Shown here piece by piece: positions 1 through 5,946 of a stretch of DNA of 6,747 nt. The position numbers and the translations under genes were made by a program. The notes under the pieces were generated by a model. The model had not been told where the DNA came from, made no database searches, and was given only the letters and a program-made list of their open reading frames with translations. Each line of letters starts with the position of its first letter. Positions within the stretch are counted from its first letter, which is position 1. This DNA comes from Chromatiales bacterium (GTDB taxonomy: Bacteria > Pseudomonadota > Gammaproteobacteria > UBA6429), in NCBI GenBank assembly GCA_027076405.1, contig JALTJN010000141.1, forward strand, positions 1 to 6,747, read 5' to 3'.

Positions 1-162
1 TTTGTCGTGTTTGTCGTAACCCAGATGCTCATCGAGCTCGGCATTGAGCGCCGCCTCTAATGTCATCTTGGTTAGCTGTTGTTTGAATTCATTTAAATCA
101 TGTTCTGATTTAATGTTTTTGGCCGCTTGCGCGGCGAGTGCTTGTATGTCTTGTGTTTTCAT
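1..162 (-). CDS. IS256-family (Mutator) transposase, N-terminal part, cut by window edge
   Basis: The minus strand reads 54 codons from the ATG at 162-160 in an open frame that runs off the window at base 1. The translation starts MKTQDIQALAAQAAK and contains KMTLEAALNAELDEHLGYDK, which closely matches the N-terminal signature of IS256/Mutator-type DDE transposases (the usual form is (M)T.E.aLn.ElddHLGY). Full-length members are about 400 aa, so only the first eighth is seen and the DDE residues lie outside the window. This stretch looks richer in G and C than the operon genes nearby, as expected for an independently mobile element. Its upstream end at about 220 interrupts the IS481-type transposase gene, so this is the younger insertion. 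Whether the element is intact cannot be judged from here. Confidence 0.88.
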   Translation of the reverse strand, partial: MKTQDIQALAAQAAKNIKSEHDLNEFKQQLTKMTLEAALNAELDEHLGYDKHDK

Positions 163-222
163 AGTTGCCTATCCTAGCCATTTCTGGCGTTAATGATAGG
201 CAGTTACACAGAATTATTTACA
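163..222 (-). mobile_element. Outer end of the IS256-family element (start-codon side)
   Basis: This is the non-coding stretch between the Mutator transposase start (162) and the point where the IS481-type reading frame breaks. Read on the minus strand it begins around CTGTAAATAATTCTGTGTAA. A TTACACAG-like motif (here ttacacag at 204-211 on the plus strand) is, as I recall, common in IS256-family terminal inverted repeats. The stop codon ending the IS481-type ORF (TAA, 220-218) lies inside this stretch, so the coding sequence of one IS runs directly into the end of another. The exact boundary is uncertain by a few bases (about 219-223). The opposite end of the element, and so the inverted-repeat match and target duplication, lies outside the window. 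Confidence 0.6.
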
Positions 223-496
223 GCCTCAGCTCACTCTGCAATCGTCTTGGCTCCAGATTACGTAAATGGCGTAATTCAAGAATTAGTTTCTCTTCTTTCT
301 TGCCAACCTTTGTATTTGGTGAGCTATGAGGGCGTCTACTATGACTTTCCAGCCCATCAATACCTAATGACTGATAACGCCACCACTTCCTTAATGTTGG
401 TCTAGATATGCCACATCTGCGGCAAACAAAACCTGCATCTTTTGTCTCTTCATAAAGGCGCACCCACTGTAATCGTTGTTTGATTTCTCTGTTCAT
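218..496 (-). pseudogene. IS481-type transposase, truncated after its N-terminal helix-turn-helix
   Basis: I choose the ATG at 496-494 (MNREIKQRLQWVRLYEETKD) over an in-frame upstream ATG at 526, because family members usually begin just before this Leu/Arg-rich helix. The protein shows an HTH_29/Hin-like helix-turn-helix at residues about 5-55 (RRCGISRPTLRKWWRYQ, then GIDGLESHSRRPHSSP) and the start of the linker that leads to the integrase core (RRLQSEL). IS481/IS3-like transposases follow that linker with a DDE rve domain of about 200 residues. Here the frame ends after 92 residues in a TAA that belongs to the inserted IS256-type element, so the catalytic domain is lost or sits beyond the other side of the insertion. 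The fragment cannot catalyse transposition. Confidence 0.8.
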
Positions 497-537
497 AGAT
501 ACCCATAATAGTGAAAGGATGTCCATGAATCACACAA
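497..537 (-). mobile_element. Probable terminal end of the IS481-type element
   Basis: Upstream of the truncated IS481-type transposase the minus strand reads TGTGTGATTCATGGACATCC from 535. IS481-family inverted repeats usually begin with TGT, and the short distance (about 40 bases) from tip to start codon is typical of these compact elements. If the tip is at 535-537, the element begins only 2-4 bases after the methyltransferase stop codon (541-539). The opposite end, needed to prove the inverted repeat, is not visible. Confidence 0.5.
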
Positions 538-538
538 A

Positions 539-2110
539 TTATATATTAAGACGAGTTGATGTTAATTTTTGATAAATACCATGAATTATCTTAACTTCTT
601 TCTTAGGGAGCCCCATTCCAAGGCGAAGCAAGACATCATCGTTTGCTCTTAGTATTTCAAAAATATTTTTCTTATTTGAAAAATCAGCCTTGAAATCTAA
701 AAACTCATCGCAATCAATGTCCATATAAGGAAGCGGTGTGTTTTTGAACTCGTCTGGCGTTAACTCTAGAACGCCTCCAGCATACTTTCTACCAAGAATT
801 TCTGTGAAGGCCAAGCTTAATGAATTATAAAAAGAGTATATGAGACTATTTAAGTTATAATCAGCGAGCATTTTAATTGAATATGCGGTATCAGTAACAC
901 ATATATCAGCATCATTTTTAATCAACTTCGGATATAAATGACTACGTTTAAAAAAGAACCCTTCTGACGTAGTGATATTCGGCACATTGTACCAATTACT
1001 CCTCTGTTTACACTTATATCTTTCATTAATTTTATTTTCAATCCCTATAGATATGTATTCTTTTGCTTTCTCAGATACATCATTTTGTTTTGAAAAATCC
1101 AGTAAATAACATGGTCTGCTTGACTTCTTAAGTGCATCCCAATTTTTTTCATCGAAAGTAACTGATCCATTAACATACGCAGCTTTTTGTATTATTGGCA
1201 CAGCATATAACCTTAAGTCATACTTATCTACTTTATCATCATCCAATATAAAAAAATCATTTGCGGCAGTAACAATGCCCGCAGAGGACTTGCAAAACTC
1301 TCTTGCAGGCAACAACTCTTCGTACAAACCCTGAAGAAGATCAATTTCACTATTTAGCAAACCATGATTAGTCCATTTATTAGGCACCAAACTATTCAGT
1401 CGTTTAACTCTATTTTCCTTAACCTTATTATTAACCGCATGAACACTTGAATGATATATGCCCGACTTTAAATTATTATTTGATTTTATTGCAATCATAA
1501 GTATGACATTTTGCTCTGCATCGTCAAATACTGAGCCGGCAAATTCATATAGTTCTATTCTAGAAAAGTACTTTTTCAAGTGACTCTTGATTGGTTCGGC
1601 GTGATTCACATGCGCAAGGTCAGATGGTAAAACAAACGCCATAACCCCTTCCTCAGACAAAAGCTTGAATGACTTAACTATGAATGCCGTCCAAAGATTC
1701 TTTAAAGGTATTGACAGAGATTCGCCGCCTGCCCCGCAACTAAGACTCGAGCAAATATCGATTTGATTCTGTGTCATGTAACGTTTATTAACGTAGGGAG
1801 GGTTCCCTATAATAAGATCATATTTTTTGTTTGTGTTATAACTTAAGTAGTCCGTATTATTAATTCTATTAAGTAATTTTGTACTAAAAGCTCTTCTAGT
1901 TAGGTCGCATGTGTCTCCATTTATTTCAACAGCATCAATAATTGGGAAAATATCTTTACTCAAATTCCTGTGCAAAGACTTTACAAACACCCCTTCGCCT
2001 ACGCATGGCTCAAGAACTCTTGGCTTTTTATTATTCAAATGCCCCCTGATTTTTTTCACCACAAAATCAGCAATATATTCAGGGGTGTAATGTACTCCCG
2101 CCTTATTCAT
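539..2110 (-). CDS. Adenine-N6 DNA methyltransferase (TaqI/Eco57I type, class I SAM-dependent)
   Basis: This gene encodes 523 aa. The N-terminus carries motif X-like HYTPEYIADFVV (7-18). SAM-binding motif I is LEPCVGEGVF (33-42), with an acidic motif II residue in AVEIN (Glu62). Motif IV is NPPY at 103-106 inside LIIGNPPYV, the signature of enzymes that transfer a methyl group from S-adenosylmethionine to the N6 of adenine. The C-terminal half (about 270-500) has the look of a TaqI-type target-recognition region, with FFFKRSHLYPKLI and GRKYAGGVLELTPDEFKNTPLP. No nuclease domain is fused, so this is a stand-alone methylase rather than a type IIG enzyme; any cutting would have to come from the neighbouring HNH protein. 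A strong Shine-Dalgarno (GAGGGG, 2121-2116) stands 5 bases before the ATG, and the start overlaps the HNH stop as TAATG. It is the last gene of the operon. Its stop lies 2-4 bases from the IS481-type tip, but the C-terminus looks natural. The target sequence cannot be predicted. Confidence 0.9.
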   Translation of the reverse strand: MNKAGVHYTPEYIADFVVKKIRGHLNNKKPRVLEPCVGEGVFVKSLHRNLSKDIFPIIDAVEINGDTCDLTRRAFSTKLLNRINNTDYLSYNTNKKYDLIIGNPPYVNKRYMTQNQIDICSSLSCGAGGESLSIPLKNLWTAFIVKSFKLLSEEGVMAFVLPSDLAHVNHAEPIKSHLKKYFSRIELYEFAGSVFDDAEQNVILMIAIKSNNNLKSGIYHSSVHAVNNKVKENRVKRLNSLVPNKWTNHGLLNSEIDLLQGLYEELLPAREFCKSSAGIVTAANDFFILDDDKVDKYDLRLYAVPIIQKAAYVNGSVTFDEKNWDALKKSSRPCYLLDFSKQNDVSEKAKEYISIGIENKINERYKCKQRSNWYNVPNITTSEGFFFKRSHLYPKLIKNDADICVTDTAYSIKMLADYNLNSLIYSFYNSLSLAFTEILGRKYAGGVLELTPDEFKNTPLPYMDIDCDEFLDFKADFSNKKNIFEILRANDDVLLRLGMGLPKKEVKIIHGIYQKLTSTRLNI

Positions 2111-2676
2111 TACTGCCCCTCAATTATCAACTCAGACAATTCATCAGCTGCAGTATAAAACTGAACGATTAAATCACTTGGAGCAGATATAGCTTTAAGT
2201 TCATCTATTAACAATTTAAGCTGACCATGTTGCCAGATCATTTCATGGCGCATAAGATTAAGTTTAAGCTTTTTATGAATATATTTACCCAACTCAGTTT
2301 TGGCTACGATTTTACCCGTTTCCTCTCTACCAATATGTTCACTATATTCAACTTCACATGGGTCTATATAACCCCGATTATTTGCAACATTTTCATCTGC
2401 ACTATCTGAAGGCCAATCATTACTTTTTGAGATATTGCAGAAAGGACACGAATATATTAAATTTGTATATTCTGTCTTCAGATTCTCGAATTTACTTATA
2501 GGTGCGAAATGTTCAATATGATATCCTCGTCGCCCCCCCATAAATCTATCATCATCATCACAATAGCCACATCTTTTATTGAAATCTGCTCTTAAGCTAA
2601 GTTTATAATCTCGATAATTATTTTTATTAGCTACGCCCACAGATCTTAAGGGCCGTATCCTATGTATATTTAACAT
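2110..2676 (-). CDS. HNH endonuclease with four-cysteine zinc knuckle
   Basis: This gene encodes 188 aa. Two CxxC knuckles, Cys36/Cys39 (CGYC) and Cys77/Cys80 (CPFC), bracket the HNH core. HIEHF at 53-57 supplies the acidic/histidine pair, Asn72 lies in the middle, and Asn81 follows the second knuckle in CPFCNISKSND. This is the Zn-stabilised beta-beta-alpha-metal nuclease layout, and all expected catalytic and metal-binding positions are present. The section after the core (GYIDPCEVEY at 102-111, then GKIVAKTELGKYI and LNLMR) resembles the tail of stand-alone defence-type HNH proteins such as PtuB-like/TIGR02646 relatives, a resemblance judged by eye only. The ATG directly follows the receiver-gene stop (TAG then ATG, no gap), with a modest AGG about 8 bases upstream, so translation is probably coupled. 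It lies between a phospho-receiver gene and a methylase gene. It is either the restriction arm of a type II-like pair or a nuclease effector released by signalling. Confidence 0.88.
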   Translation of the reverse strand: MLNIHRIRPLRSVGVANKNNYRDYKLSLRADFNKRCGYCDDDDRFMGGRRGYHIEHFAPISKFENLKTEYTNLIYSCPFCNISKSNDWPSDSADENVANNRGYIDPCEVEYSEHIGREETGKIVAKTELGKYIHKKLKLNLMRHEMIWQHGQLKLLIDELKAISAPSDLIVQFYTAADELSELIIEGQ

Positions 2677-3312
2677 CTATTGACCTGATTCATTTTTATG
2701 TTCTTTGATAATTTTCTTACCTAAGGAAATTATTTCATCAAACTTATTTTGTATAAATTCTGTCTTAATCGTGTCCGGAATAGAAGAATCTTTATCTATT
2801 GATTTCTCCAAGAAGCTATCTAAATCAAGCAATTCAGCCTCTTCTTTTGGAGTCATATGATCTTTTTTAATTAATTCTTGTATTTTATCAGCTGCTTTAA
2901 TAATTCTAGATTTGTAATTCTTTATATTTGTGTATATCTTGTCTTTTAGCAATTCTTTTTTTGCCACGTCCTTCAGGTCAAGCTTGTCATATACAATATT
3001 CGCATCTACAACATGATTAATTGCGGGGTCACCTTCCCCATTTGGAAAGCCCGTTAATATAACTATTGGAAACCCATCCCTAATTGCCAACAACTTATCC
3101 ACAAGCTCAGTACCTGTATAGTGAATATTCGCAAGCTCATTCAGTTTGAAATCAGTAACAACTCCATCGCAATGTTCATCAAGAATAAACTTTATAGAAT
3201 CGTCAATATCTTGACATGGATTTAGCACAACAACATCAAAATCTTCAGAATAAGCTCTTTGAAAAGCATGCCTATCTGATTGGTCTTCGTCCACATATAT
3301 TACTTTATACAT
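2677..3312 (-). CDS. Response-regulator-like protein: receiver domain plus helical tail, no DNA-binding domain
   Basis: This gene encodes 211 aa. Residues 1-120 form a CheY-like receiver. The acidic pocket is Asp8 and Asp10 (YVDED), the phospho-acceptor is Asp54 (VVTDFKLNE), the switch threonine is Thr87 (VILTGF) and the conserved lysine is Lys110 (VYDK). All residues needed to accept a phosphate are present. After it comes a Lys/Glu-rich, probably alpha-helical tail (about 125-211) with no recognisable HTH, enzymatic or membrane segment. Output is therefore likely by protein-protein contact, not by transcription. The start overlaps the kinase stop by 8 bases, with AAAGGA about 8 bases before the ATG. 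The partner kinase is encoded directly upstream and the HNH nuclease directly downstream, which suggests the phosphorylated receiver controls the nuclease or methylase. That role is inferred from position only. Confidence 0.88.
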   Translation of the reverse strand: MYKVIYVDEDQSDRHAFQRAYSEDFDVVVLNPCQDIDDSIKFILDEHCDGVVTDFKLNELANIHYTGTELVDKLLAIRDGFPIVILTGFPNGEGDPAINHVVDANIVYDKLDLKDVAKKELLKDKIYTNIKNYKSRIIKAADKIQELIKKDHMTPKEEAELLDLDSFLEKSIDKDSSIPDTIKTEFIQNKFDEIISLGKKIIKEHKNESGQ

Positions 3313-5596
3313 CCCATAGATCCTTTCTTAGCGGGAATTTAATATTCACACAAAAACCACTAGACTTTATTATTTTAGTTTCTGCACTATACTCATCTGC
3401 AACATTTTTAACCAACCACATACCAAGCCCTGTACCCTTATCCGAACCATGCCGATCTTTTTTAGTTGTAAACAATGGAATAAATATATCATCTGCATTA
3501 TTAATATCTTTAGATAACCCCGGTCCGTTATCGCAATATTTTATATCTATAAACCTATCTCTGACTACAGTTACTACATTAATATTTCTTTCTGGATCAG
3601 AGTGAGGCTCTGGTATTCTATAAAATGCATCTAATGAATTCATCAATAGGTTATTAAATATTGTGTCAAGATCAATTTCAAATGCTCTTATAATTGCTCG
3701 CTCATAGTTTCCATATTTAATCGATAGATTTACGTGTCTTTCATTTAGCGTAAACGCCCAAGACTTCTCATAAGCTTCAAAATAGCTGCATAAGTTAACA
3801 TTTTTTCTTTTACGCTTGTCCTTTCTTATTGACTCAAGTGTATATTTCAGCCACTGCTTTATCTTCTTGTCTTCTTTTTTGTTCTCTTCTAGCAAAACAT
3901 ATGGATTCAAGAAGTCTTTAACACCTTTCATTTCCACCATTGGAGCAAAAGGAAGAAATAATTTTTCAATGTCATCAAACCTAGACACAAGCTTTCTATC
4001 AATTGATGACAACTCATGCCCAAAAGAAGAAATCGTTAAACCTATACTTGCAAACACCCTTAACAATCTTTGTTCTTCTCTAAGCGTTTTAATTTCTTCC
4101 TTTTGAGCCTGAACAGAAACAGCAAGCTTTTCTTCCAATGTAAACCCATCATCTTTTTTATCACCTAATTTTCTAGTGATTTGCCGGGCTTTTTCCTCAG
4201 CCTCTGCTCTTACTTTTTCAATAGCATGGTTTTTGTTGTATATCCGAGACAATTCGCTTGAAATATAACTTCTATCATCCTCAAGTATTTTTAAAATTGA
4301 TAAAATTATATTTCTAAACAGTTTAAATTCATCACTGTCCTGCAAGCCTTCTCGGCTAGACTTGTCTTCAAATGCAATATTTGTCAGCCGAGATATATGA
4401 ATTGAACCAACTATATTATGAGGCCTTGCCCTATACTGCTTATATCGCGAAACCTGTGCCGGATTAGAAGCTTGCCTAGAACCTAACTGAAGCCAATCCC
4501 ATGAGCTTCCGTTGACTTCACCATATGGCCTTACTCTGAAATTATCTCTAAATATCTTTATTCCGCCAAACGTATCTAACCATTCAACCCTTCTTCTTCT
4601 ATCAAAATCGTTATAAAAATACTTCTCTTTATCCTGCTGAGTTGTTTGCCTTTTCATAAAATACAAAGTCAAACTAAAATCACCAACATCACTCAGTGAA
4701 CTTTTTTTATTATTAAGGCCAGGGAGAAGTTGATTTATAGAAAGATTTTTAACGAACAAACCTTTACTGAATGTTTTTTTATCATATGGCTCTACTTTCC
4801 CATCATAAAATTCATTAGGAAACTGCTCCATATTATATTCATTCCTATGAACTGTTATCTTTGCACTATTACCTTTTACTATGGCATCTAATTTTATATC
4901 ATAATCTTCACAAATTGCCGGCAGAACTTCTCCATATTCTTCTAAATCATTAACATCATAAACAAATAACTTAAAGGACTCTTCTTTTGGCGGTATCAGT
5001 GCTTCTAAGTTCGTGTAAAGCCTCTTAAGACTATCTTTATCCCAATCATCTCTAAGAATACTGATTTTAATTATGACACCTGTATCTAGCTCAAATTCTG
5101 GCGTAGCCTCACCTAAGATATTATCTACTTCATCATTTAATGAAAAACTATATTCATCATTTAATTCTGCAGTCACATTATCAATTGTTTTCGTGCTATT
5201 TGCGTCAAAAACATTCCAATCCACATCCCACTTAATGCCTTTGTTTCGTGCAGGTTTTGACAAAAGAGTACATTTTTCACCTAAGCGATCAAGTGCAAAA
5301 CGCCCAATACCTTTCGCTCCAGACTGTATTCGCCCCCTTCCGGATGTAAAGTCAAGCAACTTATTTTGAGTACCAATAACCATCCAATGGTCATTGATAG
5401 TTTTAGCTGTCATACCTGTACCATTGTCAATAATGTAAAGTGTATTTTTATCCGTATCAATGGCGACATAGCAATAGTCAGCATCTGCATCATAACTGTT
5501 CTTAACAAGCTCAATTATTGCTGCTTCTGAATTTGCTACATTTTCCCGACCAATCAACCTTGCCGTTCTGGCAGATACTTTAAATGATATTTTCAC
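3305..5596 (-). CDS. Soluble sensor protein: N-terminal MutL/MORC-like GHKL ATPase fused to a histidine kinase core
   Basis: The preferred start is GTG at 5596-5594 (763 aa, MKISFKVSARTARLIG), because AGAGGA sits 5 bases before it and family members begin close to this SA-x-IG segment; a GTG 15 bases upstream (5611) has no such site. The first GHKL module has Glu29/Asn33/Asp36 (IIELVKNSYDADAD), DNGTGM at 57-62 and GAKGIGRFA at 93-101. The middle region (about 330-440: FRDNFRVRPYGE, NIAFEDKSSREGL) resembles the transducer part of MutL/MORC-like proteins. A charged coiled-coil-like stretch (about 455-510) leads to an H-box (SFGHELSS, His527). The second GHKL domain, a histidine-kinase type, has the N-box NLLMNSLDA (from 649), DNGPGL (689-694), IFIPLFTTK (704-712) and GTGLGM (721-726). 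No signal peptide or membrane span is seen, so sensing is cytosolic, perhaps of nucleic acid or an infection cue. The stop overlaps the receiver gene by 8 bases, so phosphotransfer from His527 to Asp54 is the expected chemistry. It heads the operon. Confidence 0.9.
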   Translation of the reverse strand: MKISFKVSARTARLIGRENVANSEAAIIELVKNSYDADADYCYVAIDTDKNTLYIIDNGTGMTAKTINDHWMVIGTQNKLLDFTSGRGRIQSGAKGIGRFALDRLGEKCTLLSKPARNKGIKWDVDWNVFDANSTKTIDNVTAELNDEYSFSLNDEVDNILGEATPEFELDTGVIIKISILRDDWDKDSLKRLYTNLEALIPPKEESFKLFVYDVNDLEEYGEVLPAICEDYDIKLDAIVKGNSAKITVHRNEYNMEQFPNEFYDGKVEPYDKKTFSKGLFVKNLSINQLLPGLNNKKSSLSDVGDFSLTLYFMKRQTTQQDKEKYFYNDFDRRRRVEWLDTFGGIKIFRDNFRVRPYGEVNGSSWDWLQLGSRQASNPAQVSRYKQYRARPHNIVGSIHISRLTNIAFEDKSSREGLQDSDEFKLFRNIILSILKILEDDRSYISSELSRIYNKNHAIEKVRAEAEEKARQITRKLGDKKDDGFTLEEKLAVSVQAQKEEIKTLREEQRLLRVFASIGLTISSFGHELSSIDRKLVSRFDDIEKLFLPFAPMVEMKGVKDFLNPYVLLEENKKEDKKIKQWLKYTLESIRKDKRKRKNVNLCSYFEAYEKSWAFTLNERHVNLSIKYGNYERAIIRAFEIDLDTIFNNLLMNSLDAFYRIPEPHSDPERNINVVTVVRDRFIDIKYCDNGPGLSKDINNADDIFIPLFTTKKDRHGSDKGTGLGMWLVKNVADEYSAETKIIKSSGFCVNIKFPLRKDLWDV

Positions 5597-5607
5597 AGCA
5601 TTCCTCT
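5594..5607 (-). promoter_or_regulatory. Shine-Dalgarno and GTG start of the kinase gene, overlapping an upstream stop
   Basis: The minus strand reads AGAGGA, five bases (ATGCT), then GTGA. The GTG starts the kinase, and its last two bases plus the following A form the TGA that ends the 65-codon ORF upstream. A good ribosome site at ideal spacing decides this start over the GTG at 5611. Confidence 0.7.
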
Positions 5608-5626
5608 GCACATAGACACTTTATAA

Positions 5627-5639
5627 TAGCGGTTTTGTT
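5627..5639. repeat. 13-bp direct repeat, copy 1 (tagcggttttgtt)
   Basis: This copy matches 5878-5890 (tagcggtttcgtt) with one mismatch in 13. The two copies enclose about 240 bases holding the palindrome and the 23-codon ORF. They could be operator sites, traces of an insertion, or chance in AT-rich DNA. Confidence 0.4.
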
Positions 5640-5739
5640 GTTTATTCTTTTTATCAGCCATCAACATAAATTTATCATCCACATTTTCTTGTTTTTTGAC
5701 CGTCACGAGCAAAAAATATCTAAAAAATATATTTAGAGG

Positions 5740-5772
5740 TTTTTCTACAGGCTCAACGAGCCTGTAGAAAAA
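5740..5772. repeat. Perfect 33-bp palindrome, 15-bp arms and AAC loop
   Basis: The left arm TTTTTCTACAGGCTC (5740-5754) is exactly complementary to GAGCCTGTAGAAAAA (5758-5772), with a 3-base loop at 5755-5757. The G+C-rich inner part is CTACAGGCTC. On either strand the T run is on the 5' side and the A run on the 3' side, the reverse of an intrinsic terminator, so ordinary termination is unlikely. It lies about 145 bases upstream of the kinase start, downstream of the candidate promoter, so it would fold in the 5' leader RNA or extrude as a DNA cruciform. It could be a regulator-binding site, an RNA control element, or a mobile REP-like or IS-end palindrome. Confidence 0.9.
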
Positions 5773-5773
5773 A

Positions 5774-5845
5774 TCAGATTTTATCATCACCTGTCATTTT
5801 CATCAGCATTTTTAAAACTTCAGTATTTTTGGATAATCTATTCAT
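5774..5845 (-). CDS. Possible 23-aa leader or remnant ORF
   Basis: ATG at 5845-5843 to TGA at 5776-5774 reads MNRLSKNTEVLKMLMKMTG followed by DDKI. A purine-rich GAGAGACA lies just before the ATG and a promoter-like sequence is about 20 bases further up. The ORF stops at the very edge of the 33-bp palindrome. It may be a leader peptide, or the front of a gene broken where the palindrome entered. I do not recognise the sequence and it could be chance. Confidence 0.25.
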   Translation of the reverse strand: MNRLSKNTEVLKMLMKMTGDDKI

Positions 5846-5863
5846 TGTCTCTCGCTCTTTTTT

Positions 5864-5894
5864 ATATTATTAACGTTTAGCGGTTTCGTTTCAA
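5864..5894 (-). promoter_or_regulatory. Candidate sigma70-like promoter for the operon
   Basis: On the minus strand TTGAAA (5894-5889) is followed after 16-17 bases by the AT-rich TAATAATAT (5872-5864), which offers TAATAA or AATAAT as a -10. The -35 matches the consensus at 4 of 6 positions and the -10 is weak. This is the best-placed promoter-like pair upstream of the four-gene operon and of the 23-codon ORF. Start-site mapping would be needed to confirm it. Confidence 0.35.
5878..5890. repeat. 13-bp direct repeat, copy 2 (tagcggtttcgtt)
   Basis: This is the partner of 5627-5639, with 12 of 13 bases the same. It overlaps the -35 and spacer of the candidate promoter, a natural place for a repressor-type operator if the repeat is functional. 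Confidence 0.4.
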
Positions 5895-5946
5895 CTATGT
5901 TAGATTTCTTGTATATTGGCATTTCATTTCTTGCGCTATCAACCGC

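Larger units (their letters stand above)
5593..5790 (-). pseudogene. Possible 65-codon ORF ending in an IS1182-transposase-like segment
   Basis: This open frame starts from GTG at 5790 with no clear ribosome site and passes through the 33-bp palindrome as FFYRLVEPVEKP. It ends at TGA (5595-5593), overlapping the kinase GTG. Its C-terminal YKVSMCRGML matches YKASMCRAYL in the transposase remnant at 5947-6385 at 7 of 10 positions, and LVTVKKQEN resembles LITLKKQGEN in the same region of that remnant. I read the last 40 or so residues as a possible relic of a second IS1182-type transposase C-terminus, fused by rearrangement to the front of the kinase gene. It could also be a small real gene coupled to the kinase by the GTGA overlap, or a chance frame. 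The matching region is too short to settle this. Confidence 0.35.

Noticed and set aside
539..2110. Methylase as a fused type IIG restriction-methylation enzyme
   Set aside because: At 523 aa it begins directly with the motif X region and has no PD-(D/E)XK domain in front.
3216..3605. 129-codon plus-strand ORF, and the other plus-strand ORFs over the operon
   Set aside because: They lie antisense to genes with complete motif sets, show no recognisable domain and have composition typical of shadow frames.
5609..5611. GTG at 5611 as the kinase start (768 aa)
   Set aside because: There is no ribosome site before it, while AGAGGA at ideal spacing precedes the in-frame GTG at 5596; the five extra residues fall before the conserved N-terminus.
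5740..5772. Palindrome as a Rho-independent terminator
   Set aside because: The T run is 5' and the A run 3' of the stem on both strands, opposite to the required order, and no U tract follows the stem.
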